Counted from the first letter of the stretch, positions 1 to 9,551 are shown. The stretch: DNA of 64,000 bases from Paracoccaceae bacterium (GCA_016938875.1 JAFGTV010000010.1:1-64000), one strand, 5' to 3'. The notes: generated by a model not told the origin, from the sequence alone. Numbers and translations are program-made.

Positions 1-553
<553 letters not shown>

Positions 554-1429
554 CTAGCGCCGGGCGCGGCGCATGGAAAGGGCGCGTTCGCGCGCAAGCG
601 TGTAAAGCCCAGAGGCAATGATGATCGCCGCCCCCGTCAGGGTCAGCGCGTCGGGCTGCTCGCCAAAGGCCAGGATGCCGATGACCAGCGCAAAGATAAG
701 CCGCGAATAGCGAAACGGCGTGACAACCGCGACCTCGCCCAGGCGCATCGCCTCGACGATCGCGTAATAACCCGCCACCCCCATCACCAGCGCGCCGCCC
801 AGCCGCGCGGCGGTCGGCCCGTCGATCGGCGCCGGCGCCGGGCCCAGCAGCAGCATCAGCGCGCCCAGCGGCACCAGCGTGGCGAACCCATAGGCCGACA
901 GTTGCAACGATCCCACGCTGCGCGGCGTGGCGCGCGTGGCCAGATCGCGCAGCGCCAGCCCCGCCACCCCCAGCAACGCAAACAGCGAGGCGGGCTGAAA
1001 CCCCTCCAGCCCCGGGCGGATGATCAGCAGAACCCCGAAAAGGCCGACCCCGATCGCGCTCCAGCGGCGCCAGCCGACCTGTGCGCCCATGAACAGCGCC
1101 GCCCCCAGCGTCACCGCCAGCGGCGTGGCCTGCAGGATCGCCGCCGCACTGGACAGCGGCGTCAGCGCGATCGCCATCACATAGCCCAGCGTTCCCGTCA
1201 CCTCGCCCAGGTTGCGCAACAGCACCGGGCGCGTCAGCAGCGCGCGCGAGGCCAGCCGCTGACCCCGCGCCCAGGCCATCAGCGCAAAGGCCACCGCGCC
1301 GCCGGCCCCCAGGATCACCAGGATCTGACCGACGGGCAGGGATTCCGAGACGCGCTTGACGAACATGTCCTCGACGGCGAATCCGGCCATCGCGGCCACC
1401 ATCAGCGCAATGCCGCGCAGGTTTTCCAT
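554..1429 (-). CDS. EamA/DMT-family transporter
   Basis: A 291-residue inner-membrane protein made of ten hydrophobic segments arranged as two similar halves, the architecture of EamA (drug/metabolite transporter) exporters, whose family length is about 280-310. The C-terminal half ends in a short basic tail (RERALSMRRARR) expected to stay in the cytoplasm. The substrate cannot be read from the sequence; members export amino acids, nucleosides, purine-related metabolites or toxic compounds. It lies between eno and fur on the same strand with ordinary spacing and no obvious pathway partner. Confidence 0.85.
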   Translation of the reverse strand: MENLRGIALMVAAMAGFAVEDMFVKRVSESLPVGQILVILGAGGAVAFALMAWARGQRLASRALLTRPVLLRNLGEVTGTLGYVMAIALTPLSSAAAILQATPLAVTLGAALFMGAQVGWRRWSAIGVGLFGVLLIIRPGLEGFQPASLFALLGVAGLALRDLATRATPRSVGSLQLSAYGFATLVPLGALMLLLGPAPAPIDGPTAARLGGALVMGVAGYYAIVEAMRLGEVAVVTPFRYSRLIFALVIGILAFGEQPDALTLTGAAIIIASGLYTLARERALSMRRARR

Positions 1430-1498
1430 CGGTGTGTTCCGGTCCAGGGGGGCGTTGGCGTTCGCCTTAGCCGCTGACGCGAGACAGGGAAAGCGCGT

Positions 1499-1912
1499 TC
1501 AGCGTTTTTTCTCCGGCACGCCGTAGAGTTCCAGCCGGTGCCCCTTCAGCCGATAGCCCAGCTTTTGCGCGATGCGCTCTTGCAGGGCCTCGATCTCGGG
1601 GTCGCAAAACTCGATCACGGCGCCGGAATTCAAGTCTATCAAGTGATCGTGGTGGTCGCGTTCGGCATCTTCATAGCGCGCGCGCCCGTCGCGAAACTCG
1701 CGCTTTTCCAGGATGCCGGCCTCTTCGAACAGCTTGACCGTGCGATAGACCGTGGCGATGGACATGCCGGGATCCACCGCGCTGGCACGGGCATACAACT
1801 CCTCGACATCGGGGTGGTCGTGGCTGTCTTGCAGAACCTGGGCGATCACCCGGCGCTGATCTGTCATGCGCAGGCCCTTGGCCTCGCATCGGGCGATGAT
1901 GGTGTCCGGCAT
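1499..1912 (-). CDS. Fur-family metalloregulator (Fur/Mur type)
   Basis: A 137-residue DNA-binding repressor of the Fur family. The winged helix occupies about residues 1-80 (TDQRRVIAQVL, then SIATVYRTVKLFEEAGI as recognition helix), and the metal-binding dimerisation domain follows with HDHPDVEELY (H31, H33), HHDH at 87-90 and H125. There is one cysteine after the domain boundary (C103) rather than the CxxC structural zinc motif of enterobacterial Fur; this is common in alphaproteobacteria, where the orthologue often senses manganese (Mur). Irr-type features are absent. I favour Fur/Mur; which metal it senses cannot be decided from sequence. It is divergent from the helicase gene beginning at 2278. 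Confidence 0.9.
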   Translation of the reverse strand: MPDTIIARCEAKGLRMTDQRRVIAQVLQDSHDHPDVEELYARASAVDPGMSIATVYRTVKLFEEAGILEKREFRDGRARYEDAERDHHDHLIDLNSGAVIEFCDPEIEALQERIAQKLGYRLKGHRLELYGVPEKKR

Positions 1913-2277
1913 CCTGCCCCCATTCGTTGACGCGTCGGGTTTAGCGGCTGGGGCGGGCGGTTTCCACCCTTATCGGGGCCGTGCGGGGCGGGAAGGGACG
2001 ACGCACGGGGCTTGACTTATGGCGCCGAGACCCGCATGTGAGGGGGGAAGGCGATCCCCTCTGCCGCGTGAGCAGACGACGCAAGGCCGCATACGCTACG
2101 CGGGCCGGGACCGGTGATCGCCCAGAAGTTCCCAAAATCACGCGTGGGTACAGGCGTCGAAACGGCAGGCGGGCATGTGTCCTTCTGTCAGGGTCGGCGC
2201 GCACCACACGACGCCGCCCGCACAATGGGTGGTCCCCCATTGGCGGCGCCGCATCGGCCCGCCCGAAAGGATATGCT
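1913..2277 (+). promoter_or_regulatory. Long structured leader of the DEAD-box helicase gene
   Basis: There are 365 bases between the fur start and the helicase start. A -35-like TTGACT lies at 2012-2017 on the plus strand, but no convincing -10 follows at 17 bases (catgtg). The downstream DNA can form several hairpins. One has GAGGGG and CCCCTC arms around 2040-2062. A perfect 7-bp stem (CAATGGG 2223-2229, CCCATTG 2236-2242) sits only some 24 bases before the GAAAGG ribosome binding site at 2266-2271. A conceptual translation runs open through the region in frame with the helicase, but it lacks helicase similarity and has no start signal. I read it as a 5' untranslated leader of perhaps 230-250 nt. 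Long leaders are known for cold-induced helicase genes such as E. coli deaD. Confidence 0.45.
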
Positions 2278-3543
2278 TTGAACGAATTTGAAATGATGGG
2301 CCTGCCCACGATCCTGCTGACCCGCCTGGCCGAACAAGGCTTTAGCGAGCCGACGCCGATCCAGTCGCGCGCGATTCCGCTGGCGCTGCAAGGGTTCGAC
2401 GTGATGGGCCTGGCCCAGACCGGCACCGGCAAGACGGCGGCCTTTGGCCTGCCGCTGCTGGCGCAGTTGATGGCCGAGGGGCGCAAGCCCGATGCCCGCG
2501 CCGTGCGCGCGCTGATCCTGGCACCGACCCGCGAGCTGGCCAAACAGATTTCTGACAGCCTGCACGACCTGGCCCGTGGTACCCCGGTCAAGGTGGCGCT
2601 GGTGGTCGGCGGGGCGTCGATCAACGCCCAGTGCAAACGGATGGAGCGCGGCACCGATGTGCTGGTGGCCACCCCGGGCCGATTGCTCGACCTGCTGGAA
2701 CGGCGCGCGATCACCCTGGGCCAGACCCGGTTCCTGGTGCTCGACGAGGCCGACCAGATGCTGGACCTGGGCTTTATCCACGCGCTGCGCCGCATCGCGG
2801 GGCTGTTGCCCGCCGAACGCCAGACCATGCTGTTCTCGGCCACCATGCCCAAGCAGATGAACGAACTGGCCCAGACCTATCTGAAAAACCCCCGCCGGGT
2901 CGAGGTGTCGCCCCCGGGCAAGGCCGCCGACAAGATCACCCAGTCGGTGCACTTCATCGCCAAGTCGCAAAAGACCGCGCTGCTGATCGAGATGCTGGAC
3001 AATCACCGCGACGAGCTGGCGCTGGTATTCGGCCGGACCAAACATGGCGCCGAGCGGCTGATGAAAACGCTGGAAAAGGCCGGCTTTGCCGCCGGTTCGA
3101 TCCATGGCAACAAGAGCCAGGGCCAGCGCGACCGTGCGATCTCTGCCTTTCGCGAGGGCAAGATCCGGGTGCTGGTGGCCACCGACGTGGCCGCGCGCGG
3201 TATCGACATTCCCGGTGTGCGCCACGTTTATAACTATGAACTGCCCAACGTGCCCGACAACTACGTCCACCGCATCGGGCGCACCGCGCGCGCCGGGGCC
3301 GCAGGCTCTGCGATCGCGTTCTGCGCCCCGTGCGAGATGGGCGAGCTGAAGGCGATCCAAAAGGTCATGGGCCTGCCGATCCCGGTGGCCGGTGGCACCC
3401 CGTGGGAGGCCATCGAAGAACCCGCGACCAAGGGTCGTGGCCGTGGCGGCGGCGGGCCGCGCGGCGCTGGCGCCAAGCCGGGCAACGCTGGCGCACGCCG
3501 TCGCCGCCCCGCCGGCAACAAGGGTCAGCGCAAGGCGGCATAG
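2278..3543 (+). CDS. DEAD-box RNA helicase (RhlE/DeaD-like)
   Basis: ATP-dependent RNA helicase of 421 residues, with roles such as ribosome assembly and mRNA turnover. Visible motifs in order: an N-terminal F and Q motif (GFSEPTPIQ, about 21-29), Walker A AQTGTGKT 46-53, PTRELA near 83, GG and TPGR near 113 and 134, DEAD 156-159, SAT near 187, and in the second RecA domain ATDVAARGIDIP and HRIGRTARAG. The C-terminus is a basic glycine/arginine tail for RNA binding, as in RhlE-type helicases. The chosen start is TTG 2278, because AAAGG lies six bases upstream and the product starts MNEFEMMGLP right before the Q motif. The ATG at 2293 is the alternative. Confidence 0.93.
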   Translation: MNEFEMMGLPTILLTRLAEQGFSEPTPIQSRAIPLALQGFDVMGLAQTGTGKTAAFGLPLLAQLMAEGRKPDARAVRALILAPTRELAKQISDSLHDLARGTPVKVALVVGGASINAQCKRMERGTDVLVATPGRLLDLLERRAITLGQTRFLVLDEADQMLDLGFIHALRRIAGLLPAERQTMLFSATMPKQMNELAQTYLKNPRRVEVSPPGKAADKITQSVHFIAKSQKTALLIEMLDNHRDELALVFGRTKHGAERLMKTLEKAGFAAGSIHGNKSQGQRDRAISAFREGKIRVLVATDVAARGIDIPGVRHVYNYELPNVPDNYVHRIGRTARAGAAGSAIAFCAPCEMGELKAIQKVMGLPIPVAGGTPWEAIEEPATKGRGRGGGGPRGAGAKPGNAGARRRRPAGNKGQRKAA

Positions 3544-3591
3544 GCCGCATCCCGACGCAAATGACATTCGGCAAGGGCGGCGCAAGCCGCC

Positions 3592-4554
3592 CTATAGCCA
3601 TCTGAGCGCACGGAAAATCGCGTAAAGCGCGACACCCAGCGCCAGGTTCGCCACGCACAGCACGGCGAACGCCCAGGGCCAGGCCAGGCCCGGCATGCCC
3701 GCGACATTCACCCCGAAAAGCCCGGTCAGAAAGCTGAGCGGCAGAAAGATCGCCGCGACCACCGACAGCACATAGCCGTTGCGCCCCAGGCGGGCGGAAT
3801 GGAACGCGTCCAGGTGATCGTGCAGCGCGGCCAGCCGGGCGGTGACGCCGGTCAGTTCCTCGACGGCGCGGGTCACGCGGTTGGCGGTCTCGCTCATCAG
3901 CACTTGTTGGTCGGGCTGCAACAGCGGCGCGCCGATGCGCGCCAGCCGGGCCAAGGCCTCGCGCTGGGGGCCGACATAGCGGTGCAGCCGGATCGCGGTG
4001 CGCCGGGTCGGGGCCAGGTCCGCCGCGCGCTCGTGATCCTCGCCCAGGATCGCCTCTTCCAGCGCGTCGGTGGCATCCTCCAGCCCCAGCGAGACCTCTT
4101 CCAGGCGGTCGGTCAGCAGATCGGCCAGCCGGCACAGGAACGCGCCGGGATCGGGCGGGGCATCGCCTGCCTCGGCCTCGCGGCGCAGGGTGTCGATGGC
4201 AAAGACCCGCCGCATCCGCACCGACACGACCAACGTGTCGCTGACCCACAGCCGCAGCGATACCATGTCGGCGGCATCCTGGCCGGGGTTCAGGTTGACC
4301 CCGCGCAGGTTCAGGATCACGCCCGCGCCATGCGGGGTGCAGCGCGGCCGGGTCTCGGCCTGAACCAGGGCGGTGGCGGCGACGGCGGGCAGGTGGGCAT
4401 GGGCCCAGCCGGGCAGGCCCGCATCGCCCAGATCGCAATGGACCCAGCGCCAGCGCGCGCCGGGGCCGGGGGCAGGGCCGGTGTCGGGCGCCGCGCGCGC
4501 GGTGCCGTCGGCGGTAATGTCCAGGGCGAAAATCGGATGCAGCGCGCCGGTCAT
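3592..4554 (-). CDS. zntB: ZntB-type CorA-family divalent cation transporter
   Basis: A 320-residue protein of the CorA/Mrs2 fold: a large cytoplasmic funnel domain with long helices (about 1-255) and two C-terminal membrane helices. The signature loop between them reads GVN at residues 281-283 (LFGVNVAGMP) instead of the GMN of magnesium CorA; GVN is typical of ZntB, the zinc transporter. The assignment to zinc is by family, not proven here. It starts 7 bases after the stop of the NhaP antiporter gene and is probably co-transcribed with it, giving a cation-homeostasis pair. Confidence 0.85.
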   Translation of the reverse strand: MTGALHPIFALDITADGTARAAPDTGPAPGPGARWRWVHCDLGDAGLPGWAHAHLPAVAATALVQAETRPRCTPHGAGVILNLRGVNLNPGQDAADMVSLRLWVSDTLVVSVRMRRVFAIDTLRREAEAGDAPPDPGAFLCRLADLLTDRLEEVSLGLEDATDALEEAILGEDHERAADLAPTRRTAIRLHRYVGPQREALARLARIGAPLLQPDQQVLMSETANRVTRAVEELTGVTARLAALHDHLDAFHSARLGRNGYVLSVVAAIFLPLSFLTGLFGVNVAGMPGLAWPWAFAVLCVANLALGVALYAIFRALRWL

Positions 4555-4561
4555 TGGCCCC

Positions 4562-5833
4562 TCACAGCAGATCGGGGGTGCGTCCCACCCGCCGCGCCAG
4601 TGGCGCCACGGTCAACCCCTGCACGATGATCGAGAAAACCACGATCACGTAGGTCGCGGTCAGGATCAACGGTTTCCATTCGCTGTCCGGCAGGGACAGG
4701 GCCAGGGCCACGGAAATCCCGCCCTTGAGCCCGCCCCAGGTCATGATCGGGATCGTGCCGCGGGCAAAATCGCGAAACGGGCGCAGCATCAGCACTGGCA
4801 CCGTGACCGCCACCAGCCGGGCGAACAGCGCCAACGCGATCCCGACCACCGCCGCCCCCAGCACATCCATCCCAAAGCCCACCGCGAACACCTCGATCCC
4901 GATCAGCAGGAACAAGACGGCGTTCAGGATCTCGTCGATCATCTTCCAGAAGGCGTCGACATAGTCGCGCGTGATCTCGGACATGCCGTATTTCATGCCG
5001 ACATGGCCGATCATCAGCCCCGCCACCACCGCCATGATCGGCGCCGAGACCTGCAACCACACCGCCAGTTCATACCCGCCAAAGGCCAGCGCCAGGGTGA
5101 TCAGCACCTCCAGCGCATAGTCGTCGATCCGTTTCATCACCCGGAAGGTCAGCCAGCCCAGCACGCCGCCCAGCACCGCCCCGCCAAAGGCCTCGCGCAC
5201 GAACAGCACCAGCGCGCCCATCGCCGCGCTCTGTTCGCCCTCGGCGCCATGCGCGCCGTGCCCCGCGCCGCCGGGAAAGGCCAGCCCGACCAGCACCAGG
5301 AACACCACATAGGCCACACCGTCGTTGAACAGGCTTTCGCCCGCTATGTTGGTTTCCAGCGACTTGCGCAGATCGGCCTCGCGCAGCACCCCCAGCACCG
5401 CCACCGGGTCCGTGGGCGACACGATCGCGCCAAAGATCAGCGCCATCAGGATCGGCATTCCGGTCAGCCAGGAAAACCCGATGCCCACCACCGCCACCGA
5501 TATGCCCACGCCCATCGTGGCCATCAGCAGCACCGCCCAGGCCTGGGCGCGCAGGTCCTCCAGCTTGACATGCAGCGCGCCGGCAAACAGCAAAAGCCCC
5601 AGCATCCCCTCCAGCAGCGCGTCGGAAAAGTCGATGCCGCGCACCACCGTGCGCAGGGTCTCGCCGATGCCCAACCCCGGCACCAGACTGTCCAGCGCCA
5701 TCGCCGCCAGCGAGGCCCCCAGCGCCACGACCAGGATGCCGATGGATTGGGGCAGGCGCAGGAAAAAGTAGTTCACCGCGCCAAAGGCTGCGGCCAGCAC
5801 GATCAGCAGCGACGTAATCTGAAGCAGGGTCAT
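4562..5833 (-). CDS. CPA1-family Na+/H+ antiporter (NhaP type)
   Basis: A 423-residue inner-membrane antiporter with about twelve hydrophobic helices. The ion-binding core motifs of the CPA1 family are present: SPTDPVAV with D142 in the unwound helix, and GESLFNDG with N170-D171, the pair that binds Na+ or H+. A short histidine/glycine-rich loop follows (GGAGHGAHGAEGE). The length matches NhaP proteins lacking a long C-terminal regulatory domain. The ATG at 5833 is preceded by a strong GGAGGT. Its role is sodium and pH homeostasis; it is followed 7 bases downstream by zntB. Confidence 0.9.
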   Translation of the reverse strand: MTLLQITSLLIVLAAAFGAVNYFFLRLPQSIGILVVALGASLAAMALDSLVPGLGIGETLRTVVRGIDFSDALLEGMLGLLLFAGALHVKLEDLRAQAWAVLLMATMGVGISVAVVGIGFSWLTGMPILMALIFGAIVSPTDPVAVLGVLREADLRKSLETNIAGESLFNDGVAYVVFLVLVGLAFPGGAGHGAHGAEGEQSAAMGALVLFVREAFGGAVLGGVLGWLTFRVMKRIDDYALEVLITLALAFGGYELAVWLQVSAPIMAVVAGLMIGHVGMKYGMSEITRDYVDAFWKMIDEILNAVLFLLIGIEVFAVGFGMDVLGAAVVGIALALFARLVAVTVPVLMLRPFRDFARGTIPIMTWGGLKGGISVALALSLPDSEWKPLILTATYVIVVFSIIVQGLTVAPLARRVGRTPDLL

Positions 5834-5926
5834 CCGTACCTCCGGTGGGGTTTGCCCACCGTTAGCACGGCCCGCAGGCCCGCGCGAGACGGCAAAGAAC
5901 GATCCAAGCGGGGCGCAGGCGCGCGG

Positions 5927-7363
5927 TCAGGTGCCGCAAAAGGTCTGGTGCACCTGCTGGTCCGGTGTCGGCGCGCTGCGATAGGCCGCGTGGTCGGGCT
6001 GATCGTCAAAGGGGCGTTCGAGAACCTGCAACAGCTTCTCGAACGGGGCCAGATCGCCGGCCCCGGCGGCCTGAATCGCGGCCTCTACCCGGTGATTGCG
6101 CGGGATATAGGCGGGGTTGGCGGCGCGCATCCGGGCCTGTGGCGCGCCGTCCTGGCGCGCCAGGCGGGCGTTCCAGTCCACCGCCCAGGCATCAAAACCG
6201 GCGCGATCCTTCAGCCCGGCGCCGGGCAGGCCCTCGGCCAGCGCGCGAAAGGTGTTGGTGAAATCGGCCTGCTCTTTTTCCATCAGGTCCAACAGCCGGT
6301 GGATCAGCTCGGCATCGCCGTCCTCGGCATCCGCCAGCCCGATCTTGGGGCGGAACACGGCCAGCCAGTCGCGCTTGAAGATCTCGGGGAAGGCATGCAG
6401 CGCCTCGGTGCCCTTCTCGATCGCGGCCTCGCGGTCGGGGTCGATCAACGGCAGCAGCGTGGTGGCCAGTTGCGCCAGGTTCCAGATCGCCATGTCGGCC
6501 TGGCGCGCATAGGCATAGCGGCCCTGCGCGTCGATCGAACTGAACACCGTCCGCGAATGATAGCCATCCATGAACGCGCAGGGGCCATAGTCGATCGTCT
6601 CGCCCGAGATCGCCATGTTGTCGGTGTTCATCACCCCGTGGATGAACCCCACCCCCATCCATTGCGCCACCAGCCGGGACTGGGCGGCGATGACATGGCG
6701 CAGCAGGTCCAGCGCGCCGGTGGCCTGGGGGTAGTGGCGCGCGATGGCATGCGCGCTGAGCAGGCGCAGCGCCTCGGTGTCGCGGCGGGCGGCGAAATAC
6801 TGGAACGTGCCCACGCGGATATGGCTGGCGGCGACCCGGGTCAGCACCGCGCCGGGCAGGCGGGTGATGCGAAAGACATCCTCGCCGGTGGTAACGGCGG
6901 CCAGCGCGCGGGTGGTGGGGATGCCCAGCGCATGCATCGCCTCAGAGACGATGTATTCGCGCAGAACCGGGCCCAGCGCCGCCCGCCCGTCGCCCATGCG
7001 GCTGTAGGGGGTGGGCCCCGCGCCCTTGAGCTGGATGTCGCGCCGCGTGCCGTCGGGGGTCACCACCTCGCCCAGCAGGATCGCGCGCCCGTCGCCCAGT
7101 TGCGGAACGAAGCCGCCGAACTGGTGCCCGGCATAGACCTGCGCCAGCGGCGCGGCGCCCTCGGGCACCAGGTTGCCGGCCAGCATGGCGATCCCGTCCT
7201 CTGATCCCAGCGCGGCGGGGTCCAGGCCCATCTGGCGCGCCAGATCCGTGTTCAGCCGCAGCAGGGCGGGCGCACGCACCGGCACCGGCGCCTGGCGGGT
7301 ATGGAACCGCTCGGGCAGGCGGGCATAAGAGTTGTCAAAGGCAATATGCAGGGTCATGGCCAT
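5927..7363 (-). CDS. selO: Protein adenylyltransferase SelO (YdiU/UPF0061)
   Basis: SelO is a pseudokinase-fold enzyme that transfers AMP from ATP to Ser/Thr/Tyr of target proteins, linked to redox stress. The sequence shows [62 protein letters not shown] (metal-binding Asn/Asp and DYGP motif) and the C-terminal TFCGT, whose cysteine takes the place of selenocysteine in animal SelO. The length of about 478 is normal. I start at ATG 7363 ([17 protein letters not shown]). An in-frame ATG at 7405 would extend the protein into a GC-rich intergenic repeat, and no start has a clear ribosome binding site. Confidence 0.92.
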   Translation of the reverse strand: MAMTLHIAFDNSYARLPERFHTRQAPVPVRAPALLRLNTDLARQMGLDPAALGSEDGIAMLAGNLVPEGAAPLAQVYAGHQFGGFVPQLGDGRAILLGEVVTPDGTRRDIQLKGAGPTPYSRMGDGRAALGPVLREYIVSEAMHALGIPTTRALAAVTTGEDVFRITRLPGAVLTRVAASHIRVGTFQYFAARRDTEALRLLSAHAIARHYPQATGALDLLRHVIAAQSRLVAQWMGVGFIHGVMNTDNMAISGETIDYGPCAFMDGYHSRTVFSSIDAQGRYAYARQADMAIWNLAQLATTLLPLIDPDREAAIEKGTEALHAFPEIFKRDWLAVFRPKIGLADAEDGDAELIHRLLDLMEKEQADFTNTFRALAEGLPGAGLKDRAGFDAWAVDWNARLARQDGAPQARMRAANPAYIPRNHRVEAAIQAAGAGDLAPFEKLLQVLERPFDDQPDHAAYRSAPTPDQQVHQTFCGT

Positions 7364-7399
7364 GACATAGGGCGCGGGCGGCGGCATTTCGAAGGGGCG

Positions 7400-7425
7400 G
7401 GGCAAAATACTTGGACCCGCGCCCC
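7400..7425. repeat. Copy A of a dispersed intergenic element
   Basis: The plus-strand sequence GGGCAAAATACTTGGACC followed by a C-rich run sits between the nucleoside hydrolase stop and selO. Read on the minus strand it is GGTCCAAGTATTTTGCCC, resembling the AAATATCC-plus-G-run blocks at 36784-36833 and 50823-50875. Short A/T-rich cores joined to GC-rich inverted repeats are frequent between genes in Rhodobacterales. The similarity here is partial, so membership is tentative. Confidence 0.35.
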
Positions 7426-7426
7426 C

Positions 7427-8365
7427 TCATAGCCGGGCCAGGCGGTCGGTCAGCAGGGCAAAGAACCCCTCGGCATCGACATCGCCGATAAAGGTGGCAT
7501 TGGGCGCGCGGCCCGACACGCCCCACCAGTCGGCCACGGTCATGCCGCGGGTGAACCGGCCCTCGGTTTCGATCTCGACATTGACATGGCGGCCCGAGAA
7601 CAGATCGGGGCGCAGCAGATAGGCGGTCACGCAGGGATCGTGCAGCGGCGCGCCGAGGCTGCCGTACTTGGCCTTGTCGAACCGCTCGAAGAAATCCGTC
7701 ATCTGTGCAACGGCCACACCGACCCGGTTGCCCAGCGCACGGAACGCGTCGTTGCGCGGCCGGGTGACCAGCGCCTTGTGCGTGACATCCAGCGGGATCA
7801 CCGTAATCGGAACGCCGGATTTAAATACGATTTCAGCGGCTTCGGGATCGACATAAATGTTGAATTCGGCCGCCGGGGTGATGTTGCCTACCTGGAAATA
7901 GGCCCCGCCCATCAACACGATCCCACCGATGCGTGGGGCGATCTCGGGGGCGGATTTCAGCGCGGTGGCGATATTGGTCAGCGGCCCCAGCGGGCAGAGC
8001 GTGACACTGCCCGCAGGTTCGCGTTTCAGCGTCTCGATCAGAAAGTCGACCGCGTGGGCCTCTTGCAGGGGCATCACCGGGTCGGGCAGGGTCGGACCAT
8101 CCAGGCCGGTCTTGCCGTGGACATGCTCGGCGGTGACCAGATCGCGGGCCAGGGGGCGGTCGCAACCGGCAAAGATCGGGACATCCACTTTGCCTGCCAA
8201 CTCGCAGACAATACGGGCATTTTTCTGGGTCAGGGCCAGCGGCACATTGCCTGCAACGGCGGTGATGCCCAGCACCTGCAATTCATCGGGGCTGGCCAGG
8301 GCCAGCAGGATCGCAACGGCGTCGTCCTGACCGGGGTCGGTGTCGATGATGATCTTGCGGGGCAT
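7427..8365 (-). CDS. Nucleoside hydrolase (IUNH family)
   Basis: A 312-residue inosine/uridine-preferring nucleoside hydrolase, cleaving ribonucleosides to base plus ribose in purine/pyrimidine salvage. The N-terminal IIIDTDPGQDDAVAI (residues about 5-19) holds the aspartates that bind Ca2+ and ribose. Further family motifs are ITAVAGNVPL, GPLTNIA, VLMGGAY, NIYVDPEAA and the late DPC that supplies another Ca2+ ligand. Substrate preference is not readable. A GGAG-like site precedes the ATG at 8365. It lies 117 bases after the ferric-binding protein gene on the same strand, separated by a strong hairpin. Confidence 0.93.
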   Translation of the reverse strand: MPRKIIIDTDPGQDDAVAILLALASPDELQVLGITAVAGNVPLALTQKNARIVCELAGKVDVPIFAGCDRPLARDLVTAEHVHGKTGLDGPTLPDPVMPLQEAHAVDFLIETLKREPAGSVTLCPLGPLTNIATALKSAPEIAPRIGGIVLMGGAYFQVGNITPAAEFNIYVDPEAAEIVFKSGVPITVIPLDVTHKALVTRPRNDAFRALGNRVGVAVAQMTDFFERFDKAKYGSLGAPLHDPCVTAYLLRPDLFSGRHVNVEIETEGRFTRGMTVADWWGVSGRAPNATFIGDVDAEGFFALLTDRLARL

Positions 8366-8399
8366 GGGTCACTCCGGGCGGGGCTGCGGGGCGCAGACT

Positions 8400-8434
8400 G
8401 GCGCGGGCGCGGACCATTGTCCAGCGCCCGCGCC
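8400..8434 (-). terminator. GC-rich hairpin after the iron-binding protein gene
   Basis: A perfect 11-bp stem (GGCGCGGGCGC at 8400-8410 with GCGCCCGCGCC at 8424-8434) continues, after a one-base bulge, into GGAC/GTCC with a four-base loop. It has no T-run in the direction of transcription, so it may be a rho-dependent or partial terminator, or an mRNA-stabilising 3' end for the gene at 8483-9490. Confidence 0.55.
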
Positions 8435-8482
8435 GCGATGTGGCCCGCCCGGATCGGGACCACATCAGACGACCGCGGAGGA

Positions 8483-9490
8483 TCAGCCGTCGAAATCGAC
8501 CTCTTCGACCAGGCGCAGCGCGGCCCCGCGCAGGGACGCCAGTTCGATCAGGTTCACGTCGTCAGGGGTAAAGCTGCCCCAGCTGGCCACCAGGGCCGAC
8601 GGTTCGGACCCCGGGGCCACGGGGTATTCATAGTTGACCTCGGCATAGATTTCCTGGGCCTTGGGCGAGGCCAGGAATTCCATCAGCTTGAGCGCGTCAT
8701 CGCGGTTCGGGGCGGCCTTGGTCATCGCGATGCCCGAGATGTTCACATGGGTGCCGCCCTCCTGGAACACCGGGAACAGGACGTTGACCGAGTTTGCCCA
8801 CTCCTTTTGTTCGTCATCGGCCAGCATTTCGCCCATGTAGTAGGTGTTGCCCAGGCTGATATCGCATTCCCCCGCCCAGATCGCCTTTACCTGCGCGCGG
8901 TCGTTGCCCTGGGGTTTGCGCGCCAGGTTGGCCTTCAGGCCCTTCAGCCAGTCGCGGGTATAGTCCTCGCCGTGGTGGTGGATCATCGCGGCCACCAGCG
9001 CCAGGGTATAGCTGTGCGTGCCCGAGCGGGTGCAGATGCGCCCCTGCCACTTGGGATCGGTCAGATCCTCATAGGTGGTGACCTCGGCGGGATCGACGCG
9101 GTCCTTGGCGGCATAGACGATGCGCGCGCGGGTGGTCACGCCGAACCACTGGTTGTTGGTGTCGCGGAACGCCGCGGGGATCGCGGCCTGCAACACGGGG
9201 CTGTCCACGGGCTGGGTGACACCGGCGGCCACGGCCTCGGCCAGGCGCGAGATGTCGGTGGTCAGGATGATGTCGGCGGGGCTGCGCTTGCCCTCGGCCT
9301 GCAACCGCTCGACCATGCCCTTGGTCAGAAAGGCGACGTTGGTCCGGATCCCGGTCTCTTGGGTGAAAGCGTCCAGCAGCGGCTGGATCAGCTCGGGCTG
9401 ACGATAGGAATAGATGTTCACGTCGGCCTGCGCCGCGGGGGCCAGCACGGCCAGCGCGGCACCAGCCATCAGGGCATTGCGGAGGGTCAT
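8483..9490 (-). CDS. Periplasmic ferric-iron-binding protein (FbpA/FutA type)
   Basis: A 335-residue substrate-binding protein for an Fe3+ ABC importer. It has a Sec signal peptide (about residues 1-22, ending in AAPAAQA), then DVNIYSYRQPELIQPLLDAF, the standard N-terminal strand of FbpA/FutA proteins. Tandem tyrosines 217-218 in NTYYMGEML match the conserved iron-ligand pair. The start at 9490 has AGGAGA just upstream; an in-frame start at 9523 has none. No permease or ATPase gene (fbpB, fbpC) is adjacent, so the partner genes must lie elsewhere. A TGA-N9-TCA iron box lies 47 bases upstream, which supports the iron role independently of the protein. Confidence 0.9.
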   Translation of the reverse strand: MTLRNALMAGAALAVLAPAAQADVNIYSYRQPELIQPLLDAFTQETGIRTNVAFLTKGMVERLQAEGKRSPADIILTTDISRLAEAVAAGVTQPVDSPVLQAAIPAAFRDTNNQWFGVTTRARIVYAAKDRVDPAEVTTYEDLTDPKWQGRICTRSGTHSYTLALVAAMIHHHGEDYTRDWLKGLKANLARKPQGNDRAQVKAIWAGECDISLGNTYYMGEMLADDEQKEWANSVNVLFPVFQEGGTHVNISGIAMTKAAPNRDDALKLMEFLASPKAQEIYAEVNYEYPVAPGSEPSALVASWGSFTPDDVNLIELASLRGAALRLVEEVDFDG

Positions 9491-9536
9491 GGGATCTCCT
9501 GTTCGTTCGGGTTGCGTTTCCAAGGCCAGTAAAGCC

Positions 9537-9551
9537 TGACTAAATTGGTCA
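9537..9551. promoter_or_regulatory. Iron-Rhodo-box (RirA/IscR-type operator)
   Basis: TGACTAAATTGGTCA is TGA, nine bases, TCA, the Iron-Rhodo-box pattern of alphaproteobacterial iron regulons, and the dyad extends to CCTGAC/GTCAGG arms (9535-9553). It is the only strong dyad between mazG and the ferric-binding protein gene and lies upstream of the latter. Expected outcome is repression of that gene in iron-replete cells. The regulator itself is not in this window. Confidence 0.75.

Noticed and set aside
1981-2277. N-terminal extension of the helicase by 99 codons
   Set aside because: Frame is open but the residues are Arg/Gly-rich without similarity to helicases, no ribosome binding site at its start, and a good one at the TTG 2278.
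2188-3585. Long minus-strand frame opposite the DEAD-box helicase
   Set aside because: The plus strand contains all helicase motifs with normal spacing; the minus frame has no domain and no start signal.
3592-4554. Magnesium transporter CorA
   Set aside because: The signature loop is GVN, not GMN, which points to ZntB.
4373-7204. Very long open frame (over 900 codons) on the plus strand opposite the NhaP and SelO genes
   Set aside because: Histidine/glutamine/arginine-rich translation without family motifs; it is the antisense of genes with clear motifs. Such frames are common in GC-rich DNA.
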